Shown here: piece by piece, positions 57,343 to 64,000 of the stretch | How the letters are laid out: each line of letters opens with the position of its first letter | Numbering within the stretch: the stretch's first letter is position 1 | Virus record (IMG/VR): IMGVR_UViG_3300019487_000023 | Span: 44,665-108,664 of that record | Reading direction: 5' to 3' (one strand) | Length of the DNA: 64,000 nucleotides | From: a virus | Translations under genes and position numbers: made by a program | Notes under the pieces: generated by a model | Databases searched by the model: none | Told to the model about the DNA's origin: nothing | Seen by the model: the letters and a program-made list of their open reading frames with translations, nothing else

Positions 57343-58172
57343 TGCCTATTAGCAAGACGCCTACAAAGGCAGTATTTCCAGAGCAGAACGTAGTTCAGGA
57401 TCCTTCAGCAAGAAGGTACGCTCCTCTTCCTACTCCTGCGTCGTTGCGCGCTAACCAACTATTTGGTATTCCTTTGAAGTCTTTCCTCACTGGCGATACT
57501 GTCACTGACGAGACACTTCAGAGCTATATTGATGCAGCTATCTCTGAAATTGAACATGTTCTTGACTTATATATCACTCCAGTAACCTTTGAAGAACGTC
57601 ATGATTACAATCGCGAACTTCAGTTCTGGAGCTTTGGTTACCTAAAGGTCGACCATGGCCCTATCATCAATGTTGAGAAGTTTCAACTAACGTTCAACAA
57701 CGGGAACCCTCAGGTTCCACCCCTTGTTGATATCCCCCTGGAATTCATTCATACCCAACCTCAGGAACAAACAGTTCAATTGGTTCCAACTATGGGCATG
57801 ACGATTGCGGGATTGATCGTGAGCATTTACTCTGGTCTTGGGTTCCACGCATTTAACTCTCAAGTTATTTCGACATGGCCAGGATGCGTCATTATTCGTT
57901 ACACAGCTGGTTTTGAGAAGGATAAGGTTCCTGCACTTATCACTGACTTGATTGCTAACATGGCAGCATTTAAGTTCTTGTCGTCACTCGGTCCTATCTT
58001 GTTCCCACATAACTCTGTAAGCATCGGTATCGATGGTACAAGTCAATCTGTGGGCACACTTGGACCTGCATACCTGCAGCAACGCCTTGGCGAACTGTCT
58101 GGCATGATTGACAAGCAGATGGATGCCGCTAAAGGCTACTATCAGAAGAGATTCTTGGTGGACTTTATTTAA
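57342..58172 (+). CDS. Head-tail connector/neck-type protein, putative (276 aa)
   Basis: Starts at the previous stop (TAATG). The sequence LTGDTVTDETLQSYIDAAIS, then EIEHVLDLYITPVTFEERHD, resembles gp6/adaptor proteins of tailed phages, which are helical and bind the portal. LITDLIANMAAFKFLSSLGP and a C-terminal helix follow. Predicted function is to join head and tail. Recognition rests on the N-terminal helical pattern and the position. Confidence 0.55.
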   Translation: MPISKTPTKAVFPEQNVVQDPSARRYAPLPTPASLRANQLFGIPLKSFLTGDTVTDETLQSYIDAAISEIEHVLDLYITPVTFEERHDYNRELQFWSFGYLKVDHGPIINVEKFQLTFNNGNPQVPPLVDIPLEFIHTQPQEQTVQLVPTMGMTIAGLIVSIYSGLGFHAFNSQVISTWPGCVIIRYTAGFEKDKVPALITDLIANMAAFKFLSSLGPILFPHNSVSIGIDGTSQSVGTLGPAYLQQRLGELSGMIDKQMDAAKGYYQKRFLVDFI

Positions 58173-58181
58173 GAGGTTTAT

Positions 58182-59276
58182 ATGGACAAAAGTGACATGA
58201 TTGAGGTCACGCCTGATGGCAAGCAAGAGCTTGTAGAAGGCAAAGAACCTCTAAAGAAAGATCCGGACGTGAAGAAGAAGTGGAAGAAGCTCAAGAAGGG
58301 CTTGAACCACCTTGAATCTATCATGGACCTTAAGGAAGAGGGACAACCCGATGAAGAAGAAGCCCCAGAAGCTACTGAGGAAAATCAGGAACAGGCGCAA
58401 GAGGAACCAGTCATCCCGCAGATTCCAGAAGAACAAGGTGACGATGACTCTGGAGATACACAACAGGTATCAGCTGGAGAAGGCGGAAGTGGACATGGAG
58501 ACCCTGAGCAAATTCCTGAGGGCGAGAATGTCGCTTCGGAAGATGAAATCATTGCCGCGCTTAAAGAGCAGGGCTACAGTGATCCAGAGATTGCTTACAT
58601 AATTCACAACCAGCATTCTCCTGAGATCGATGAGACCAAGGAAGCTAAAGCTGACGCTACTCGCGCAATGACCGACGTTGATGTCGACAATGCTAAGCAA
58701 ATGGGAAGTCACGAACTTGAGCACAAGAAGCGCATGAGCGATCTTGAGTATGAACAGGCTCGTGCACAAGCCCCAGATCCTGAAACCGAGAAGCAGCACG
58801 CTAAGCGTATGGCTGATCTTGAGTTTGAAAATGCTAAGAATGCTTCGCCAGATCACAACAAGGAGAAGGAGCACCGTCACAGGATGCTTGACCTTGAATA
58901 TGAGAATGCCAAGGCTCAGTCCCCTGACATGACAGAGGATAAAGAAGCTAATAAGGCTATTAAGCAACTTGAAGTTGAAGCCAAGAAGATCGAACTTGAA
59001 GCTAAGAAGAAGCAAGTTGAACTTGAGCTTGAATTCAAGCAAAAGGAACATGAGCTAAAGCTTAAAGCTATGGAAGCTCAGATTAAGCAGCAAGCAAAGC
59101 AAAAAGATGAGCTTGCACGAGAGAAACATAAGCATAAGCTTGCAGATGCTAAGAAGCCACCTGCGAAGAAACCTTTAAAGAAGTCTGACGATGAATTCGG
59201 AGAAGAGTATGGACAAGACGAAGAGAATGGAAGAGCTGGAGAAGAAGCTGAAGGAACTGAAGGAACAGCTGAATAA
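58182..59276 (+). CDS. Acidic coiled-coil protein with three 25-residue repeats (364 aa)
   Basis: AGAGG precedes the ATG. Residues ~50-110 are Glu/Gln/Pro-rich. Three tandem 25-residue units follow at residues ~180-255, beginning HKKRMSDLEYEQARAQAPDP, HAKRMADLEFENAKNASPDH and HRHRMLDLEYENAKAQSPDM. A long Lys/Glu coiled coil (EVEAKKIELEAKKKQVELEL) completes it. It may be an internal or elongated scaffold-type virion component. The end overlaps the next gene by 68 to 86 bases. Confidence 0.6.
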   Translation: MDKSDMIEVTPDGKQELVEGKEPLKKDPDVKKKWKKLKKGLNHLESIMDLKEEGQPDEEEAPEATEENQEQAQEEPVIPQIPEEQGDDDSGDTQQVSAGEGGSGHGDPEQIPEGENVASEDEIIAALKEQGYSDPEIAYIIHNQHSPEIDETKEAKADATRAMTDVDVDNAKQMGSHELEHKKRMSDLEYEQARAQAPDPETEKQHAKRMADLEFENAKNASPDHNKEKEHRHRMLDLEYENAKAQSPDMTEDKEANKAIKQLEVEAKKIELEAKKKQVELELEFKQKEHELKLKAMEAQIKQQAKQKDELAREKHKHKLADAKKPPAKKPLKKSDDEFGEEYGQDEENGRAGEEAEGTEGTAE

Positions 59277-60132
59277 GGCTGATCCTATCACCGCTCCTAG
59301 TCCTAGGAAGCCTGTTAACGCTCTAGGCGTTGGTTGGTCGCAAGATCCAGGCACTGGTGCATTTCATCACTCTACGCACGGCATCATTAGCACATCCAAG
59401 CACCCTGATGGGTATTTTGCTATCACCCATGGTGGCAGACCTGTTGGCCGCACAAACACTATCGAGGAAGCTGGCGCTAAGATCAAGAATTATGTCAACT
59501 CTCTTCAGCCTCTAGATACTGGTTCTCATGCTGGTGATCCTATGGCTATGAAGTCTGAAGACGATCTTGAGAAGTCAGGATATGGTCCTAAGGGGAGCAA
59601 GCTATACAACCCCGCTGATAATGCTAAACGCAAGGCTAATAACGTAGGAGATCGCGTTGAGGGGATCGGCCAGAACGCTAACGTTAAGGCTTATAGCTCT
59701 AAACCGGGTCAACTAAGTGCAAAGGCCCAAGCCACCGTAGAGGCAGCTCGTGCCAAGAAGTTGAGTGGCCCAGTGAAGCAGTTCACTCCTGAAGAGATCG
59801 AAGAATATAAGAAAAAGAAGGCTCTTGAGAAGGCGCAACCTGAGTGGTCTGAAGATGAGCTTGCAAGACGCCTATCTAGCATTATTCCTTTTGGTCAAAA
59901 GTATCAGCCTCAACCTACCGATGAGCAAATGTTTGGTCACCTAGTAATTACTCCTGAGCAACAGAAGGCCGCAGAAGCTCAGTACCAAGGTAAGTTTGGT
60001 AACTTCTTCTCTGAGGTTCAAAAGCCTCTCTCTGAGTTGAAGAAGTTCGCTACTGAAGAAGAAGAGATCGCCTACTGGCGTAAGCTTGGAACTTCCGGCA
60101 GTGGCGGCGGAGATAATGAAGGCGGCTACTAA
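59209..60132 (+). CDS. Unknown virion-region protein overlapping the previous gene (307 aa)
   Basis: ATG 59209 (MDKTKRMEELEKKLKELKEQ) is preferred since GGAG lies six bases upstream; ATG 59191 is also possible. It starts as a coiled coil, then has a small domain (GVGWSQDPGTGAFHHSTHGI, SKHPDGYFAITHGGRPVG) of unknown function, and a helical C-terminus ending GGGDNEGGY. Part of the structural gene run. No named family. Confidence 0.5.
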   Translation: MDKTKRMEELEKKLKELKEQLNKADPITAPSPRKPVNALGVGWSQDPGTGAFHHSTHGIISTSKHPDGYFAITHGGRPVGRTNTIEEAGAKIKNYVNSLQPLDTGSHAGDPMAMKSEDDLEKSGYGPKGSKLYNPADNAKRKANNVGDRVEGIGQNANVKAYSSKPGQLSAKAQATVEAARAKKLSGPVKQFTPEEIEEYKKKKALEKAQPEWSEDELARRLSSIIPFGQKYQPQPTDEQMFGHLVITPEQQKAAEAQYQGKFGNFFSEVQKPLSELKKFATEEEEIAYWRKLGTSGSGGGDNEGGY

Positions 60133-60145
60133 GTTCATTTTGGTG

Positions 60146-60199
60146 TATAATCTAACCATAAGCCTATGAAGGGTCATAGGTGTTTGGATTAGGTTAGGA
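60146..60199 (+). promoter_or_regulatory. -10 box and folded leader before the 182-residue gene
   Basis: TATAAT 60146-60151. The leader has a 7-bp hairpin CCTATGA-AGGG-TCATAGG (60163-60180) enclosed by CTAACC (60152-60157) pairing with GGTTAG (60192-60197), which overlaps the AGGA Shine-Dalgarno (60196-60199). Confidence 0.55.
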
Positions 60200-60203
60200 C
60201 AAA

Positions 60204-60752
60204 ATGGCTTTCGAGAAGAAGATGGCAGAGGTGCCACCTCAACCGCTATTGCAAGATGGCGCTGTTGATGGTGTCGTCAAGGTGCCAGATACCGCATTTT
60301 TTAAAGTGAAACAAGAGGTAACAATCTCGGGTTCCACTATTCCTAAACTAAACCTAGAAGTGAAACGCGTGCTTGACGAGCACACCATGATCCTTGGTCC
60401 TCGTCGTACATCAATCACTGATTATACAAATCTCACCCTATACACCACCGATAACGGCAGCGTCATCTTCGCCCCAGAGCAGAAGCGCAACCTAATTCCT
60501 GAGCAGGAAGTTCCAGTAGTAACCTACGAAGAAGAACCCACTGTTGCTCAGCGTGTTATTCAGGTTGACAAATATGGCCGCCGCTACGATAAGGAAAATC
60601 GCATACCGGTTGACCCAGATGGTGCGCAAACAAGAATTACTAACAACCTATTGGCGATGCAAATCGCCGGCATCGATCCAACCATTTATTTGGTTAATAA
60701 CGATGGCTTCTTTATTTTCAACAATGAAGGCGACTTCATAAAGGCAGAGTAA
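60204..60752 (+). CDS. Structural-type protein before the tail-fibre gene (182 aa)
   Basis: ATG 60204 follows AGGA. The sequence (MAFEKKMAEVPPQPLLQDGA; FKVKQEVTISGSTIPKLNLE; KYGRRYDKENRIPVDPDGAQ) has a beta-rich N-terminal half, like baseplate or fibre-attachment proteins. It ends one base before the next ATG. Its folded leader suggests regulated translation. No family is recognised. Confidence 0.5.
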   Translation: MAFEKKMAEVPPQPLLQDGAVDGVVKVPDTAFFKVKQEVTISGSTIPKLNLEVKRVLDEHTMILGPRRTSITDYTNLTLYTTDNGSVIFAPEQKRNLIPEQEVPVVTYEEEPTVAQRVIQVDKYGRRYDKENRIPVDPDGAQTRITNNLLAMQIAGIDPTIYLVNNDGFFIFNNEGDFIKAE

Positions 60753-60753
60753 C

Positions 60754-63700
60754 ATGGCTGGAAACAATATCCACTCACAGATAATCGACTCAGCAGAGAT
60801 TCACGTACCTAAAGGGTTTACGGAAGCTGACAACTATACGGGTCCTATTAAGAACTCAGTGGGCCAGCTTGAATGGCGCGATCTTGATCAACTAGGGAAG
60901 CAAAATAACTTCACAGCAACTGTTGATCCTACATCTATTGATGATGCTGCTCATGGATATAGTGTTGGTTCTCGTTGGGTGAATATCACTCAAAGGAATG
61001 CCTTTACATGTGTAGATGCCACCACTAACGCTGCCGTTTGGCGCGTAACGATCCGCAATAACCCTAACGCGATCATTGATCCTACGGTTAACGATGATGC
61101 CTCTAAGGGTTATGTTCCTGGATCTGTTTGGATTAACGTTGCAGATGGACGCGAAACATGGATGTGTACCGATAACCTAATCGGCTATGCTGAGTGGAAG
61201 TCCTTAACAACTCCAGATATTGTTGGTCTTGACCATCGTACACTTTCGCATCTTGAATCCGATGACCACCTTCAGTACCTAAATCGAAGCGGTGTCAGAC
61301 CTATGACTGGCGATCTAGACATGGATGGCCACTCTATCTCTAATGCTGTTCAATACAACGGCGTTAAGCTTCCAGAAGCTAATATCGCTCGCGTTCGCAA
61401 GGATCCAGGCGATAATGAGTATGGCTCTATTGCTGACGCTCTTGCTGACATCACTACTGCAAGTATCAGCAATCCATGGGTTGTTGACGTTGGTGCTGGT
61501 GTGTTCTCTGAACCTCAACTAGTGATGAAGCCTTTCGTTTCTATTCTTGGACGTGGATATGAAGCCACCGTCATCCAAGCTCTTGATCCTTCTGACCACT
61601 TAATCGTTGGCGCTGGAATGGCTGCCGTCAGAGGAGTTACAGTTAGTGGTGTAAGCGATACTGGAAAAGCGGGTATCTACTACAATGGCAGCATTGTGTT
61701 TGAAGTTGACAACGTCATCTCCACCAACAACGCTATCGGTATCTTGTTTGAAGGTGCTGCAACAGGAACTCCAGTTATCGTTCGTAATACGATTGTTACA
61801 GGAGTTTTCCAGGTCGGTATTCGTACTGCGTCTACTGGCGGAAACTCAATCTCTGCTTTGATTGATGGTTGCTCTGTCGAAGGTCCACTAGCAGATCCTT
61901 CAGCACTTAGCATCGATATTTCTGGCTCTAACAACATCACTCTATTAAGAGATCTAGTAATCTCTGGTAACGGCACATCGTCGGGTGTTTCGTTTAGTAA
62001 TGGTGCTGCTCTAAAAATCTCAAGCGCAAATATGAGGAACTTGGGTATTGGCGTTTCTAACCCAAGCACTGGTGCTGCTCCATCTATTGATGCCTCTGCA
62101 ATCAATTTTTCAAACTGTGCTCAAGAAATTGATTTACAGAATGTCGGTACTACTGGCGCACTTGTTTTCTTTGGTGACCAAAGCAAATACTATTCAGCCT
62201 CTAACATGCTGGCATTACAGTTGCTTGACAAGGTAACCTCTGACCTAATCTTTAGCGGCAAGCTAAGAGTTCTTCAGAGTGATCAAACTATCGAAGATCT
62301 AAGCACACTTATTGTTGAGACTGCAACAATGGGTATTGAAGAAGGCGGAGACCTCTCTGTCAATACAGGTTTGACGATTAACCTCACTGCTGGCTTTGGT
62401 TATATCGAAATTGAACCTGAATTAATTCGTCGCTTTGACTGGCCAGATCAAATCGTGGCATTCCCACCTAACGCTGTTAGATACTTGTACTTTGATCCAA
62501 GCGGAACGCTAACACAAAATGCAACGTCTCCAGACACAGCTTACAACATTTTGTTGGGCAGAGTTGTTACCGGCGCATCTTCCATCATTCTCATCGATGA
62601 CATTGCGATGATTGCCGAGCACACCTCTAATCGCTATGACAGGATGTTTAGAGAAGCTTTTGGACCTATCTACAAGAGTGGCTCTAGCGTTACTGAAAAT
62701 GGTACTCGTCAGCTAGATGTTACTGCAGGACAATATTTCGTATCATCTTGTGAATATACGCCGGTTGGTGGTACTGCATTAAGCTGGACTTCTGTAAGAG
62801 GTAACGGCAGCGGTGGGTTTATCTTGGGTTCTCAGAACACGGTAGATAATGCCACATATGATGACGGCTCAGGTTCACTGGCTCCTCTAACTGCAGGATA
62901 CTGGGCAAAGCACTCCTTCTACACGATTGGCGAATCTACCAACGAGAAGTACTTCTTGGTGTATTCACAGGCTGAGTATTCAGCTCTAACACTTGCTCAA
63001 CAGGCGTCAATTCCAACTCCTCCTTCTTACTTCACTGAAGGCGTGACGCTAATTGCTTCGATCATTGTTCAGCAAGGAGCTACAAACATTGTTGAGATTC
63101 GTGACGAACGTCCACGCATCGGCTTTACAGCCTCTGGTGTTTCGGCTACGACCTTCCATAGCAATCTACTTGGTCTAACTGTTGGAGACGACCATCCTCA
63201 GTACTGGAGAAACGATGGTACCCATGTTGCCTCTGGTAACTGGAACATGGGTGGAAACAGCATCTCGAACATTGGAACGCTAAATAGCGTGACGATTGAA
63301 AACCATAAGGCGCGCCATCAACCTGGTGGAGCAGATGCAATTCCTACGGCTGCTGCAATCACTCAGAATCCAGATCAAGCTAACGCTGAAGGTTCTTCAA
63401 CGAGTTTGTCAAGAGCGGATCATACCCACCAAATCCCTACTGCTACCGCAGTAACTTTGAGTGGTGATACTACTAACACTCAGGGAAACTCTACTAGTTT
63501 CTCAAGAGCCAACCATACCCATGCAATCACCACTGGTATTGTGTCTACACAGACTCCAGATCAGTCGAATGCTGAAGGAACTGCTGCGGCTCTAAGTCGT
63601 ATTGATCATGCACACAATATCCCTACTGCTACCGCTGTAGGTATGAATGCCAATAGTACCAATCAACAGGGCGTTGCGGCCACGTTCTCTAGGTCAGATC

Positions 63701-64000
63701 ACGTTCACTTCATCTTGAGCGGAACACCATCCACTCAGAATCCTGACCAGACAAACACAACTGGTACTGCGACTGGCTTTGCTCGCGCTGACCATATTCA
63801 CCAAATCCCTACTGCTACCGCTGTAGGTATGAACGCGAATACGGCTAATGCTCAAGGTGTGTCAACCTCTTTCTCAAGAGCCGACCATGCCCACGCAATT
63901 GCCTCTGGCGCAGCTGCTGCGCAAGCTCCAGATCAAGCTAATGCGGCTGGAACATCTACGAACTTTGCTAGAGCCGACCACGTTCACAACATTCCTACGG
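60754..64000 (+). CDS. Long tail-fibre/tailspike protein, 3' end cut by window edge (>1080 aa)
   Basis: Open from ATG 60754 to the window end. The N-terminus has two copies of a 'DPT--DD---GY--GS-W' module (VDPTSIDDAAHGYSVGSRWV; DPTVNDDASKGYVPGSVWIN). A right-handed beta-helix section follows (KPFVSILGRGYEATVIQALD; VRGVTVSGVSDTGKAGIYY), then an adhesin region. Near the end the HKARHQPGGADAIPT signature opens 31-residue repeats with HxH motifs (ADHTH, NHTH, DHAH). Probably the host-recognition fibre; the C-terminus is not in the window. Confidence 0.8.
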   Translation, partial: MAGNNIHSQIIDSAEIHVPKGFTEADNYTGPIKNSVGQLEWRDLDQLGKQNNFTATVDPTSIDDAAHGYSVGSRWVNITQRNAFTCVDATTNAAVWRVTIRNNPNAIIDPTVNDDASKGYVPGSVWINVADGRETWMCTDNLIGYAEWKSLTTPDIVGLDHRTLSHLESDDHLQYLNRSGVRPMTGDLDMDGHSISNAVQYNGVKLPEANIARVRKDPGDNEYGSIADALADITTASISNPWVVDVGAGVFSEPQLVMKPFVSILGRGYEATVIQALDPSDHLIVGAGMAAVRGVTVSGVSDTGKAGIYYNGSIVFEVDNVISTNNAIGILFEGAATGTPVIVRNTIVTGVFQVGIRTASTGGNSISALIDGCSVEGPLADPSALSIDISGSNNITLLRDLVISGNGTSSGVSFSNGAALKISSANMRNLGIGVSNPSTGAAPSIDASAINFSNCAQEIDLQNVGTTGALVFFGDQSKYYSASNMLALQLLDKVTSDLIFSGKLRVLQSDQTIEDLSTLIVETATMGIEEGGDLSVNTGLTINLTAGFGYIEIEPELIRRFDWPDQIVAFPPNAVRYLYFDPSGTLTQNATSPDTAYNILLGRVVTGASSIILIDDIAMIAEHTSNRYDRMFREAFGPIYKSGSSVTENGTRQLDVTAGQYFVSSCEYTPVGGTALSWTSVRGNGSGGFILGSQNTVDNATYDDGSGSLAPLTAGYWAKHSFYTIGESTNEKYFLVYSQAEYSALTLAQQASIPTPPSYFTEGVTLIASIIVQQGATNIVEIRDERPRIGFTASGVSATTFHSNLLGLTVGDDHPQYWRNDGTHVASGNWNMGGNSISNIGTLNSVTIENHKARHQPGGADAIPTAAAITQNPDQANAEGSSTSLSRADHTHQIPTATAVTLSGDTTNTQGNSTSFSRANHTHAITTGIVSTQTPDQSNAEGTAAALSRIDHAHNIPTATAVGMNANSTNQQGVAATFSRSDHVHFILSGTPSTQNPDQTNTTGTATGFARADHIHQIPTATAVGMNANTANAQGVSTSFSRADHAHAIASGAAAAQAPDQANAAGTSTNFARADHVHNIPT
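63409..63999 (+). repeat. 93-base tandem repeats encoding HxH-containing units
   Basis: Units begin at 63409, 63502, 63595, 63688, 63781, 63874 and 63967, exactly 93 bases apart. Each starts with (S/A)R-x-(D/N)-H-x-H. Two subtypes alternate: one with PTATAVGMNAN, one with Q-x-PDQ. The result is a 186-base higher-order period that runs off the window edge. Confidence 0.9.

Noticed and set aside
1-64000. CRISPR array, integrase, lysogeny repressor, toxin-antitoxin pair or insertion sequence
   Set aside because: No spaced direct repeats of CRISPR type, no recombinase motif and no transposase with flanking inverted repeats were seen; repeats found are coding repeats in fibre, scaffold and coiled-coil genes.
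1-64000. Amber codon reassigned genome-wide (alternative genetic code)
   Set aside because: Core genes are full length with standard stops, no in-frame TAG interrupts a recognised family apart from the split polymerase, and TAG still ends several ORFs; suppression of selected stops is the simpler view.

Overview
The window is part of a tailed double-stranded DNA bacteriophage genome (Caudoviricetes), probably well over 100 kb and myovirus-like. It holds a near-complete head module (small and large terminase, portal, prohead protease, scaffold, major capsid protein, connector-like protein), very long tail-fibre genes at both ends, and a phage-encoded replication/recombination set: primase, DnaB-like helicase, DnaE-type polymerase, gp32-like SSB, RecA/UvsX, SbcC/SbcD, SF2 helicase and exonuclease. 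No integrase, repressor or CRISPR array was seen. The host cannot be named from the sequence. It must translate leaderless mRNAs and use a TATAAT-type -10 element.

Layout. 1-12124: a rightward tail-fibre/receptor-binding cluster, cut at the left edge, with repeated modules and sharp G+C changes. 12084-14789: a leftward replication operon (14789 toward 12200: small protein, unknown protein, DnaB-like helicase, primase, then an HNH remnant). 14790-14891: divergent control region. 14892-23846: SF2 helicase, endolysin, Pth2-like protein, an amber-suppressor tRNA, ferritin-like protein, dUTPase, HAD phosphatase, methyltransferase-like protein and a GroEL-type chaperonin. 23836-30574: SbcC amid many homing endonucleases, plus small proteins. 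30648-39409: split DNA polymerase III alpha, SSB, RecA, SbcD. 39448-51878: sigma-like protein, packaging and head genes. 51973-54048: thymidylate kinase, exonuclease, CYTH protein. 54122-64000: virion proteins, ending in a long tail-fibre gene cut by the right edge.

How it works together. dUTPase and two nucleotide kinases feed a polymerase whose catalytic and C-terminal halves are separate genes flanking an HNH endonuclease. RecA, SbcCD and the SF2 helicase point to recombination-dependent replication. The clearest unusual signal is a recurrent -10 box (TATAAT, TACAAT or TAAAAT) exactly 6 or 7 bases before an ATG. It occurs at about a dozen genes on both strands, including polymerase, portal, endolysin, thymidylate kinase and both GIY-YIG endonucleases, and implies leaderless transcripts. 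Other highlights are a tRNA with a CUA anticodon in a tRNA-Trp-like context, a protease carrying a 28-residue copy of a major-capsid segment, and a sigma-region-2-like domain inside an acidic protein of the virion block.
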